Shown here: positions 55,167 to 63,089 of the stretch, piece by piece
How positions within the stretch are numbered: position 1 is the stretch's first letter
Layout of the letters: each line of letters starts with the position of its first letter
NCBI RefSeq assembly: GCF_000381125.1
Contig: NZ_KB905930.1
Location: 62,001 to 126,000, forward strand
Length of the DNA stretch: 64,000 nucleotides
Reading direction: 5' to 3'
From: Caldimonas manganoxidans ATCC BAA-369
Lineage (GTDB): Bacteria > Pseudomonadota > Gammaproteobacteria > Burkholderiales > Burkholderiaceae_C
The notes under the pieces: model-generated
The model's database searches: none
Seen by the model: the letters and a program-made list of their open reading frames with translations, nothing else
What the model was told of the DNA's origin: nothing
Program-made: the position numbers and the translations under genes

Positions 55167-55946
55167 TCAGCCGAAGCGCGCAGGGCGCTTGTCGAAGAAG
55201 GCGGCAATGCCCTCTCGGGCGTTGGGGTGCAGCAGGTTGTCGACAAAGTTGTCCCGTTCGGCGTCGAGTTGCTGGGGCAGGGTGCGTGAGGGCCAGAGGT
55301 TCAGCAGTTCCTTGCTGCTGGCCAGTGCATTGGGCGCCATCTCGGCCAGGCGTCCTGCCAGGGCCAGAGCTTCGGACAATGCGCGGCCCTTGTCTGTCAC
55401 CCGGTTGACAAGGCCCAGGCCATGCAGGCGTTCGGCCGTCACCGGCTCACACAGCCACAGCAGCTCGGTGACCATGGGCCGCGGCAGCATTTGCATCAAG
55501 TGCCAGGTTGCTCCGCCGTCCGGCGAGAGGCCGATGCGGTTGTAGGCCAAGGTGAAGCGGGCCTCGCGTGAGGCGACGATCAGGTCGCAGGCCAAGGCCA
55601 GGGAGCATCCGCCGCCGGCGGCCACGCCTTCGACGGCGGCGATCACCGGTTTGGGAAACGTGCGGATCGCCTCGATCCAGCGATGAAACCGTTCGAGTCG
55701 CGCGGTCTGAACCTCGGGGCCGAGCTGGGCATTGCGCTGCAACTGTTGCAGATTGCCCCCGGCGCAGAACGTCCCGGCTGCACCGGTGATCACGACGTTA
55801 CGCACCTCGTCGGACGACTCGGCCACGTTCAGAGCCTCGACGCCAGCGGCGGTGATTTCCTCCGACAGCGCATTGCGTGTCTGCGGGTCGCTGAGGGTGA
55901 GCACCAAGGTGCGGTCGATGCGTTCGGTGAGAAGTTCGCTGGCCAT
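55167..55946 (-). CDS. Enoyl-CoA hydratase/isomerase (crotonase) family protein
   Basis: This is a 259-aa crotonase. TFCAGGNLQQLQ and EGVAAGGGCSLALACDLIVAS make up the oxyanion region, and FTLAYNRIGLSPDGGATW carries an Asp. The first catalytic Glu of true hydratases is replaced by Ser (GGGCSLA) and the second by a different pattern, with an Asp as in PaaG-type isomerases. An isomerase or oxepin-CoA-hydrolase-like activity is therefore more likely than simple hydration. It is 213 nt from the divergent fimV-like gene. Confidence 0.85.
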   Translation of the reverse strand: MASELLTERIDRTLVLTLSDPQTRNALSEEITAAGVEALNVAESSDEVRNVVITGAAGTFCAGGNLQQLQRNAQLGPEVQTARLERFHRWIEAIRTFPKPVIAAVEGVAAGGGCSLALACDLIVASREARFTLAYNRIGLSPDGGATWHLMQMLPRPMVTELLWLCEPVTAERLHGLGLVNRVTDKGRALSEALALAGRLAEMAPNALASSKELLNLWPSRTLPQQLDAERDNFVDNLLHPNAREGIAAFFDKRPARFG

Positions 55947-56159
55947 GGGCGGTCTCGCACTGCGTCTGTAGATCGGTGGGATTCATTGTGCACGAGCCTG
56001 TCATGCAGCGTCTGGGCGGCTTGCGGGCCCAGGCAAGCCGTTGGAGAGCGATCCACGTCAGGCCAACCACGGCAAGCACCGGTGGGCAGCGGCGCACGGC
56101 CAATGTCGATGGCCATGGCCGGCATGCTAGAGTTTGTGCACTTGCGTGATGACCGCCGC

Positions 56160-58235
56160 ATGCACGATCGCTCCATCCGTCACCGACGCCCCTTTTGGTA
56201 TGCCTGGTGCTTGGCCCTGCTGGCCACGCACGGCGGTGTTCACGCCCTGGGCTTCGGGCAAGCCAGCCACCAGGTGGTGCTGGGGCAAGCGCTCGATTTC
56301 ACGGCCGAGGTGCGTATCGAACCCGAGGAGGTGGCCGAAGCCGATTGTCTGCGCGCCGAGGTGTCGTTTGGGGAGGTGCGTCTGGGTGGCAGCCAGGTGC
56401 GCACGCAATGGGACTCGGCAAAGGATGCAGTCGGCTCGCCTTCGCGCCGCATCGTGCGAGTGAGCACGCAATCGCCGGTCAGCGAGCCCATCGTCACCGT
56501 GGACATCACGGTGGGCTGTAAGACCAGGTTGTCTCGGCAGTTCGTGGTTTTCGCCGATCCTCCGGCCGTGCAGTCCTCACCCCAGGCCGCTGCGGCACCG
56601 GCGGTCACTCGCCCATCGACGGGGCCGGCGACGGCAGCGCCGCCGGCGGCCGCCGCGCCGTCTTCGGTCGGCAGGATGTCGGCGCAGTCTTCCGCTGCGG
56701 CCGATGCCAGACCGCAAGGGCGCAGGTCTCGCGATCGGGCAGACGCGCGCGGAGCCTCGCGCTCCCGAAGTGCGCCTGCGGTGACCGCGCCAGCCCCGCG
56801 GTCGGCCGCGCGGTCGGCTCCAGCGCGGGGCGCTGCGGTCGAACAGCCGCGACTCAGGCTGGACCCGATCGATGCCGAGCTGTTCAGCACGCCCAAGTTG
56901 CAGCTGTCGACCGTCTTGGGTCAGGCCGATGCGGTCCGCGACGAAGACCGGCAAGCCGCCGCTGCATTGTGGCGGGCGCTGAGCACCACGCCGGAGCAGG
57001 CTGCGCAGGAAGCGCAGCGGCTGCGCCAGCTGGAGCAGAGTCTGGAGGCCTTGCGCCAGGAATCTGCGGCCACACGGCAGGCGCTGGAGGGCTTGCAAGC
57101 CAGCCTGCGGCAAGCGCAGGCCGAGCGGTATGCCAACCCTCTGGTGTATGCCTTGCTGGTGTTGTGCGTGGCGCTGGCCGCAGGGATGGTGTGGATGGCG
57201 CGACGACGCAGCCCAGCTCCTGGCGCTTGGTGGCGCCCTTCGGCCTTGGGCAGCCTGCAGGCCGATCCGGGGGGCGGTGCGTCGGTTGGTGCAGCGCTCG
57301 GTGAGCCGTCCAGCCGCGCGACGGCGGCCGTCGGGGAGGCGCCTCCTGGGGCCACACCGTCGCAGGCGATCACGAGCCCGCCCTTGGTGGTTGCCGAGCC
57401 GTCGGGGCCTGCGTCGCCACAGGCGGTCGTGCGTGAGCCGGCGGCCGCGGCGGTGGCGACGGCACCGGTGCCGCCGTCCGTGCATGGGGATGCCGACCCA
57501 GGGAAAGTGGCGGTGGAAGAACTCATCGACCTGGAGCAGCAGGCCGAGTTTTTCATCGTCCTTGGCCAGGACGAGTCGGCCATCGAGTTGCTGCGCGGCC
57601 ACCTGCGCGAGCACCGCGATCCCAGTCCCATGCCTTACATGAAGCTGCTGGAAATCTACAAGCGTCGCGGTGAGCGCCAGGCCTATGACGAGGTTCGCGA
57701 GGAGTTCAACCGACGGTTCAATGCCTACGCCCCTGCTTGGGAGGAGGGCTTGGGGGCGGGGCGCTCGCTGGAAGAGTACCCGACGGTGATCGACCGGCTG
57801 CAAGCCCTGTGGGAAACGCCGGTCAGGGCGATCGAGGTTTTGCAGGCCTCCTTGCTTCGAGGCGACGCGGGTTCGAAAGGCTTCGATTTGCCGGCGTACC
57901 GCGAGTTGTTGATGCTCTACGGCATCGCACGCGAGCGTGTGCAACTCGAGTCCACCGGAGAGCTCGTGGACGTGCTGCTGCCTCTGGATGAGCCGCAAGA
58001 GCCCTACGGGAGCCGATTGGAGCCCAGCGCCAACGGACACACGGGGGGGCGCTCACCTGCCCAGGCCGCGCAGGAGGCGGCCGTCGACCTGCATCTGGAC
58101 CTTGCAGAGGCGGCGGCGCCAGCGAGCGCAGACAGGGGCCAGGAGACGGACGCCCCGGCCGATTCACGGCTCATCGAGTTCGAGCCCATCGACGTTCCAG
58201 CGCCCGATCCTGAGGACCGGGGGCGTTCCGGCTGA
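56160..58235 (+). CDS. fimV: FimV-family protein
   Basis: This is a 691-aa inner-membrane/periplasmic protein. A signal segment (FWYAWCLALLATHGGVHA) leads to the FimV N-domain (LGFGQASHQVVLGQALDFTAEVRI). An Ala/Pro/Arg-rich low-complexity part (residues about 135-245), a coiled coil (LRQLEQSLEALRQE) and a membrane helix (PLVYALLVLCVALAAGMVWMA) follow. A cytoplasmic TPR-like module (LIDLEQQAEFFIVLGQDESAIELLRGHL) ends it. FimV organises polar type IV pilus and twitching functions. ATG 56160 is used; no strong ribosome site was seen. Confidence 0.85.
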   Translation: MHDRSIRHRRPFWYAWCLALLATHGGVHALGFGQASHQVVLGQALDFTAEVRIEPEEVAEADCLRAEVSFGEVRLGGSQVRTQWDSAKDAVGSPSRRIVRVSTQSPVSEPIVTVDITVGCKTRLSRQFVVFADPPAVQSSPQAAAAPAVTRPSTGPATAAPPAAAAPSSVGRMSAQSSAAADARPQGRRSRDRADARGASRSRSAPAVTAPAPRSAARSAPARGAAVEQPRLRLDPIDAELFSTPKLQLSTVLGQADAVRDEDRQAAAALWRALSTTPEQAAQEAQRLRQLEQSLEALRQESAATRQALEGLQASLRQAQAERYANPLVYALLVLCVALAAGMVWMARRRSPAPGAWWRPSALGSLQADPGGGASVGAALGEPSSRATAAVGEAPPGATPSQAITSPPLVVAEPSGPASPQAVVREPAAAAVATAPVPPSVHGDADPGKVAVEELIDLEQQAEFFIVLGQDESAIELLRGHLREHRDPSPMPYMKLLEIYKRRGERQAYDEVREEFNRRFNAYAPAWEEGLGAGRSLEEYPTVIDRLQALWETPVRAIEVLQASLLRGDAGSKGFDLPAYRELLMLYGIARERVQLESTGELVDVLLPLDEPQEPYGSRLEPSANGHTGGRSPAQAAQEAAVDLHLDLAEAAAPASADRGQETDAPADSRLIEFEPIDVPAPDPEDRGRSG

Positions 58236-58267
58236 GCCGCGCGGCAGGCGCCGCGGCTCTTTGGTGT

Positions 58268-59434
58268 TCACAGCTTGGCCAGCCGCTCCAGGGCTTGTTG
58301 CAGCGTGTCGTCGCGCTTGGCAAAGCAAAAGCGTGCGAGCTTGCGGTCCGTGCCATCATGGTAGAACACCGACAGCGGGATCGCCGCCACGCCCACCTCG
58401 GTGGTGAGCCAGCGACAAAAGGCGGGCTCCGCGAGGTCACTGACGGCGCTGTAGTCCACGCATTGGAAATAGCTGCCCTCGGAGGGCAACAACCGCAGGC
58501 GGGTTCCAGCCAGCCCATCGCGGAACAGATCGCGCTTGCGCTGGTAGAACGCGGGCAGTTCGAGGTAGGGGGCGGGGTCGGCCATGTAGGCGGCCAGCGC
58601 GTGCTGCATCGGGGTGTTCACGGTGAACACGTTGAACTGATGCACTTTGCGGAACTCGGCCATCAAAGGCGCTGGGGCGACCACGTAACCCACCTTCCAG
58701 CCGGTCACATGGTAGGTCTTGCCGAAGCTGGAGACGATGAAGCTGCGCTCGGCCAGGCCCGGGTGGCGCGCGACGCTTTCGTGTTGCCGCCCGTCGAACA
58801 CCATGTGCTCGTAAACCTCGTCGCTGATGACCACGATCGGGGTTGGGCGCAGCAGCTCGGCCAGCGCCTGCATGTCCTCGGCCGCCCAGACCGTGGCGCT
58901 GGGATTGTGGGGGGTGTTGAGGATGAGCGCGCGTGTGCGTGGCGTGATGGCTGCGGCGATGCGCTCGATGTCGGGTCGGAAATCGCCGACCTGCCCGCAG
59001 CGACCCAAGGGGACGAAGACGGCTTTGCCGCCGGCCAGCTCGATGTTGGGCTCGTAGCTGTCATAACAGGGTTCGAGCACGATCACTTCGTCGCCCGGAT
59101 GTACCACGGCCAGGATGGCCGTCAGGATGGCCTGCGTGGCGCCGGCCGTCACGGTGATTTCGCTGCCCGGATCGTACGTGCGACCGTAGAGGGTCTGGAT
59201 CTTGGTGGCGATGGCCTCGCGCAGCGCAGGCACCCCAGCCATCGGCGGATACTGGTTGTGGCCGGCACGCATGGCGGCATTGACCGCATCGAGCAGCCGT
59301 GGGTCGCAATCAAAATCGGGGAATCCTTGGCCGAGATTGACGGCGCCATGCTCCTGAGCGAGGGCCGACATCACGGTGAAAATGGTGGTGCCGACTTTGG
59401 GCAGCCGACTCGTGAGTTGGGCAATGGCGTTCAT
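58268..59434 (-). CDS. Methionine aminotransferase-type PLP enzyme (YbdL-like)
   Basis: This is a 388-aa fold-type I aminotransferase. VNLGQGFPDFDCDPRLLDAV and HNQYPPMAGVPALREAIA are the N-terminal block, NTPHNPSATVW binds substrate, and the PLP lysine is in SSFGKTYHVTGWKVGY. GQGFPDF and the length match YbdL/MetAT proteins, which use 2-oxo-4-methylthiobutanoate or aromatic acids. It follows cysB by 8 nt, consistent with a sulfur-metabolism role. ATG 59434 is used; longer frames extend into cysB. Confidence 0.9.
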   Translation of the reverse strand: MNAIAQLTSRLPKVGTTIFTVMSALAQEHGAVNLGQGFPDFDCDPRLLDAVNAAMRAGHNQYPPMAGVPALREAIATKIQTLYGRTYDPGSEITVTAGATQAILTAILAVVHPGDEVIVLEPCYDSYEPNIELAGGKAVFVPLGRCGQVGDFRPDIERIAAAITPRTRALILNTPHNPSATVWAAEDMQALAELLRPTPIVVISDEVYEHMVFDGRQHESVARHPGLAERSFIVSSFGKTYHVTGWKVGYVVAPAPLMAEFRKVHQFNVFTVNTPMQHALAAYMADPAPYLELPAFYQRKRDLFRDGLAGTRLRLLPSEGSYFQCVDYSAVSDLAEPAFCRWLTTEVGVAAIPLSVFYHDGTDRKLARFCFAKRDDTLQQALERLAKL

Positions 59435-59442
59435 GGGCGGGT

Positions 59443-60399
59443 TCAAAGCTCGTACGAACTGGACTCGCCGCCCATGGCCCGCATGATGAGGTTGCGGTTC
59501 AGGCGCTCGGAGATCAGCTCGGCAAAGGCATAGACGAAGTTGCGCAGGTAGGCCCCGCGCTTGAAGGCGATACGGGCGAGGTTGTGTCCAAAGAGATGGC
59601 CTGCTGGGCGCCACACCAAATCGCCCCCCGGGCTGTTGAACGTCGGGTCGTCACGCACGGCCATCTCGGCCACGATACCCACGCCCAGTCCCAGGCGGAC
59701 GTAGGTTTTGATCACGTCGGAGTCGATCGCTTCCAGCACGATATTGGGCTTGAGCCGGCGCTGCGCGAAGGCCTGGTCGATCTTGGTGCGTCCGGTGAAG
59801 GATGGGTGATAGGAAATCAGCGGCTCGCTGGCCAAGTCGTCGAGCGACAGCCGCTGCGAAGCGGCCAGCCGGTGCTGCGATGGCAATACCACCACGTGCG
59901 TCCATTCATAGCAGGGCAGGGTCACCAGATCCTCGAAGTTGGCCAACGATTCGGTGGCCAGCCCCACTTCGGCGGTTTCCTCGAGCAGCATCTGTGCCAC
60001 CTGTTCCGGCGTGCCTTGGTGCAAGCTGACGCTGACCTTGGGAAAGCGTTTGCGCAACTGGGCCACCGGCGTGGGCAGGACGTAGCGCGCCTGGGTGTGG
60101 GTGGTGGCAATCGACAGGGTCCCGGCGTCTTGCTTGGAGAACTCCTCACCGATGCGCTTGAGGTTGCCGACCTCGCGCATGATGATCTCGATGGATTTCA
60201 GCACGGCCTGCCCTGGCTCGGTGATGCGTTTCAGACGCTTGCCGTGCCGGGCAAAAATGTCCACACCGAGCTCCTCCTCCAGTTCGAGAATGGCCTTGGA
60301 CACGCCGGGTTGGGAGGTGTAAAGCGCCTTGGCGGTCTCGGTGAGATTGAGATTGCGCCGAACGGCTTCCTGGACGAAGCGGAACTGGTGCAAGTTCAT
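59443..60399 (-). CDS. cysB: LysR-family transcriptional regulator CysB
   Basis: This is a 318-aa LysR regulator. The helix-turn-helix is in NLTETAKALYTSQPGVSKAILELEEELG (residues 17-44). The start MNLHQFRFVQEAVRRNLNLT is nearly identical to CysB/Cbl proteins, which control sulfate assimilation genes with O-acetylserine. The effector-domain block ATTHTQARYVLPTPVAQLRKRFP is also CysB-like. It sits between cbiX and an aminotransferase, both sulfur-related, on the minus strand. Confidence 0.93.
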   Translation of the reverse strand: MNLHQFRFVQEAVRRNLNLTETAKALYTSQPGVSKAILELEEELGVDIFARHGKRLKRITEPGQAVLKSIEIIMREVGNLKRIGEEFSKQDAGTLSIATTHTQARYVLPTPVAQLRKRFPKVSVSLHQGTPEQVAQMLLEETAEVGLATESLANFEDLVTLPCYEWTHVVVLPSQHRLAASQRLSLDDLASEPLISYHPSFTGRTKIDQAFAQRRLKPNIVLEAIDSDVIKTYVRLGLGVGIVAEMAVRDDPTFNSPGGDLVWRPAGHLFGHNLARIAFKRGAYLRNFVYAFAELISERLNRNLIMRAMGGESSSYEL

Positions 60400-60459
60400 A
60401 TTTCGAGACCGTATTTGGGAAGCTCGAATTATGACATTGAAGAATGAAGCTCGCCGAGC

Positions 60460-60834
60460 TCAGGGCTCGGAGGATTCGGCTGCCACGCGAGCCATCGTCT
60501 CGACCATGGCCGGGTGCTCACTGATGGCCGGCGCAAGGACCCATCGCACGTCTGGATGGCGCTGGCGCAATTGCTCGATGAGCTGCGGCAGGTCTTTGCG
60601 GACATGGCCTCCCGTGCCAAGGAACAGCGGCACCACGCGCACCGCGGTGCATCCCTGGGCTGCCAGCGCCTGACCGGCTTGAAGCAGGTCGGGGCTCATG
60701 AACTCGAGGTAAGCCAAGGCCACGGCGGCTTGCGGCTGCAGCTCGGCCAAGCGCGCACGCACGGCCTCGAACGGGCGAGCCCAAGCCGGGTCGCGTGCGC
60801 CATGAGCCAGTAACACAATGCCGGGCCGGGTCAT
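60460..60834 (-). CDS. cbiX: CbiX-type sirohydrochlorin chelatase (short form)
   Basis: This 124-aa single-domain protein has the metal-binding histidines in GIVLLAHGARDP and PLFLGTGGHVRKDLP, the CbiX-S arrangement. It inserts cobalt or iron into sirohydrochlorin; near cysB the iron (siroheme) role for sulfite reductase is the likely one, by inference. ATG 60834 lies 10 nt after the lptG stop, which rejects a much longer in-frame extension. Confidence 0.9.
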   Translation of the reverse strand: MTRPGIVLLAHGARDPAWARPFEAVRARLAELQPQAAVALAYLEFMSPDLLQAGQALAAQGCTAVRVVPLFLGTGGHVRKDLPQLIEQLRQRHPDVRWVLAPAISEHPAMVETMARVAAESSEP

Positions 60835-60844
60835 GGTCGATCGT

Positions 60845-61957
60845 TCATCGATAGCGCACCAGCCAGTTGAAGGCCAGCAGCGACAACAAGAAGTACACCG
60901 CACTGGGGGTGGCCGCCGCCAGCCATGGCGTCCAGTCTTGCAGCAACCCGATGTGGGTGAAGACGTTATTGAGCAGGACGAAACTGATCCCCAGCATGAT
61001 GCCGCCGAACACCTTGAGGCTGATACCGCCGGCGCGGCTGTGCAGATAGGCAAAGGGCAGGGCCAGCATCACCATCACCAGGCAGGCCAAGGGGTAGAGC
61101 ACTTTCTTCCAGAACTGGATTTCGTAGCGTTGCGCGGCTTGCTCATTGTCGGTCAGGTGGGTCATGTAGCGAAACAGGTCCAACGCCGACATTTCGCTGG
61201 GCGGCCGTACGGCGGCCACCACCACGTTGCGCGTGAGCGTGCTGCGCCACTGAAGCCGGTCGAGCCGCTCCTCGATGACCTGCAAATCCCCCGAATCGGG
61301 CTCGGGCTGCCAGCGGCTGCGTTGCACGTCGGACATCGTCCAGACCCCTTCGTCATCGACGGTGGCCGACTGGGCCTGCAATTGCCCCACCAGGCGTCCC
61401 CGGGTGTCGAATTCGTACAGCCGCACCTGCCTAAGGCGCCCATCGGGGCCCGCGGCGGTGACTTGCACCGAGTAGCTGCGTTCACCCTCGGGGGTGAGCA
61501 GCCGGTCCTTCAACCATGTGCCGGCTTGGCCGTACACCGTTTGTCCGCGCGCCATCGTCCGCACTGCATGCGCTTGGCGGTCGCTGTAAGGGGCGAGGTA
61601 ATCCCCCAGCACGAAGGTCAGGGCGGCGAACATCAGCCCGAGCCCCAGCAAAAGGCTCAGCGCACGCCGTGGGCCGAGGCCGCTGACGCGCAAGATGGTG
61701 TATTCCGAGGACTGTGCCATGCGGGCCATCGAATAGATGGTGCCAATCAGCACCGCAATCGGCATCAGCACATAAAGGTGGCCGGGCAAGAGCAGGGCGC
61801 AGTACCACAGGGCCTGGTGCAGTCGGTAGCCTCCGCGGCCCACCCGCTCCAGTTCATCGACCACGTCGATGAAATAAAACAGTGCGAGGAAGGCCACCGC
61901 GACGAAGGCAATCGATGTCAGGATGTCCTTGTAGAGCAGGCGGCGCACGGTCTTCAT
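60845..61957 (-). CDS. lptG: LPS export ABC transporter permease LptG
   Basis: This is a 370-aa inner-membrane permease of the LptB2FG complex. It has six helices in two groups of three around a periplasmic beta-jellyroll domain (residues about 130-265). RRLLYKDILTSIAFVAVAFLALFYFIDVVDEL is the typical N-terminus, and QFWKKVLYPLACLVMVMLALPFAY begins the second group. ATG 61957 overlaps the lptF stop (ATGA). Confidence 0.93.
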   Translation of the reverse strand: MKTVRRLLYKDILTSIAFVAVAFLALFYFIDVVDELERVGRGGYRLHQALWYCALLLPGHLYVLMPIAVLIGTIYSMARMAQSSEYTILRVSGLGPRRALSLLLGLGLMFAALTFVLGDYLAPYSDRQAHAVRTMARGQTVYGQAGTWLKDRLLTPEGERSYSVQVTAAGPDGRLRQVRLYEFDTRGRLVGQLQAQSATVDDEGVWTMSDVQRSRWQPEPDSGDLQVIEERLDRLQWRSTLTRNVVVAAVRPPSEMSALDLFRYMTHLTDNEQAAQRYEIQFWKKVLYPLACLVMVMLALPFAYLHSRAGGISLKVFGGIMLGISFVLLNNVFTHIGLLQDWTPWLAAATPSAVYFLLSLLAFNWLVRYR

Positions 61958-63063
61958 GCCCGGCCCTCCGATGCAGCGGCTGGACGCAGCCCGGGCAGCA
62001 AACCGCGCCACCCATGCTCGCGCCAGCGCAACAGGGCCAGCGCCAACACGGCCGCGCTGCCATGCACGGCCAGCAGCGCGGCCATCGGGCTCAAACGACC
62101 GATGGACACCCATGCCTGCGTGAGGTTGAGCAAGTTGTAATACACGACGAACGTCAACAACGCGAACATCAGATTCCAGCTCGTTCCTCGGCGAGGCGAG
62201 GTGGCCGACAGGCCCACGCCCAGCAGGATCAGATTGAAGGCCGTCAGCGGCAAACCCAAGCGCCAGGTCAGCTCGCCGAGATGGCGCGGCTGCGGGTCCA
62301 ACCACAGTGACAGGCTCGAGCGGGCTCGCGGCGCCAGCACCGGTTCTTGCGGACGGACTTTGTCGTCTACCAGGATGCGATAGGTTTCGAATTGCGCGAC
62401 CCGACGCTTGCCGGTGCGCAGGTCGTGGTCGGTTTGCTGTCCGGCCTCCAGCACGAGATAGCGATCCTCGCCGTCGAGCTCGATGCGCCCCTGGCTGGCG
62501 GTGGTCACGGTCTCGCGGCCTTCATCGCGCGTGAGGACGAACACGTTGCGTCCGACACGACCTTCGTCCGTGTTGCGTTCGATGAAAAACACCCGTCGAC
62601 CATCGCTGGAGCTCTGGAACTGCCCTGGGGCGACCCGGGACAGATCCGAGCGACGTTCATAAAGTGCGCGCAGCTCCGAGATGCTCTGGTTGGCCCAGGG
62701 CCATACCAGCAGCGCCAGCACGGCGATGACGGCCAGCACCGGGGCGGCCAGTCTCAACACCGGTCGGGTGAAGCGGCTCAGCGGCACCCCACTGGCGAAC
62801 CACACGGCCATTTCACTGTCTCGGTACATGCGTGACAGCGTGCTCACCGTGGCGACGAACAGCGACAGCGCGAGGATCGAAGGCAGGTAGCCCAACACCG
62901 TGTAGCCCAGCAGCAGCACCACGTGTTGCGGGGAGACGGCGCCACTGGCCGCTTGACCGAGGGTGCGGATCAACATCATCGTCAGCACGATGGTCAGCAG
63001 CACCACCAGGGTCGCGCCAAAACTGCGGCTCAGCTCTTTACGGACGGAGGAATCGAATAACAT
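61954..63063 (-). CDS. lptF: LPS export ABC transporter permease LptF
   Basis: This 369-aa protein is the partner permease of LptG. MLFDSSVRKELSRSFGATLVVLLTIVLTMMLIRTLGQAASG is split over the first helix, as in LptF. The periplasmic beta-jellyroll lies at residues 135-255 and three helices follow. It extracts LPS with LptB and passes it to LptC. It is divergent from pepA with only 26 bp between start codons; a CATAAT read on the minus strand at 63092-63087 is a candidate -10. Confidence 0.93.
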   Translation of the reverse strand: MLFDSSVRKELSRSFGATLVVLLTIVLTMMLIRTLGQAASGAVSPQHVVLLLGYTVLGYLPSILALSLFVATVSTLSRMYRDSEMAVWFASGVPLSRFTRPVLRLAAPVLAVIAVLALLVWPWANQSISELRALYERRSDLSRVAPGQFQSSSDGRRVFFIERNTDEGRVGRNVFVLTRDEGRETVTTASQGRIELDGEDRYLVLEAGQQTDHDLRTGKRRVAQFETYRILVDDKVRPQEPVLAPRARSSLSLWLDPQPRHLGELTWRLGLPLTAFNLILLGVGLSATSPRRGTSWNLMFALLTFVVYYNLLNLTQAWVSIGRLSPMAALLAVHGSAAVLALALLRWREHGWRGLLPGLRPAAASEGRA

Positions 63064-63089
63064 CGGCGCACCGAATGAATGGTCGCATT

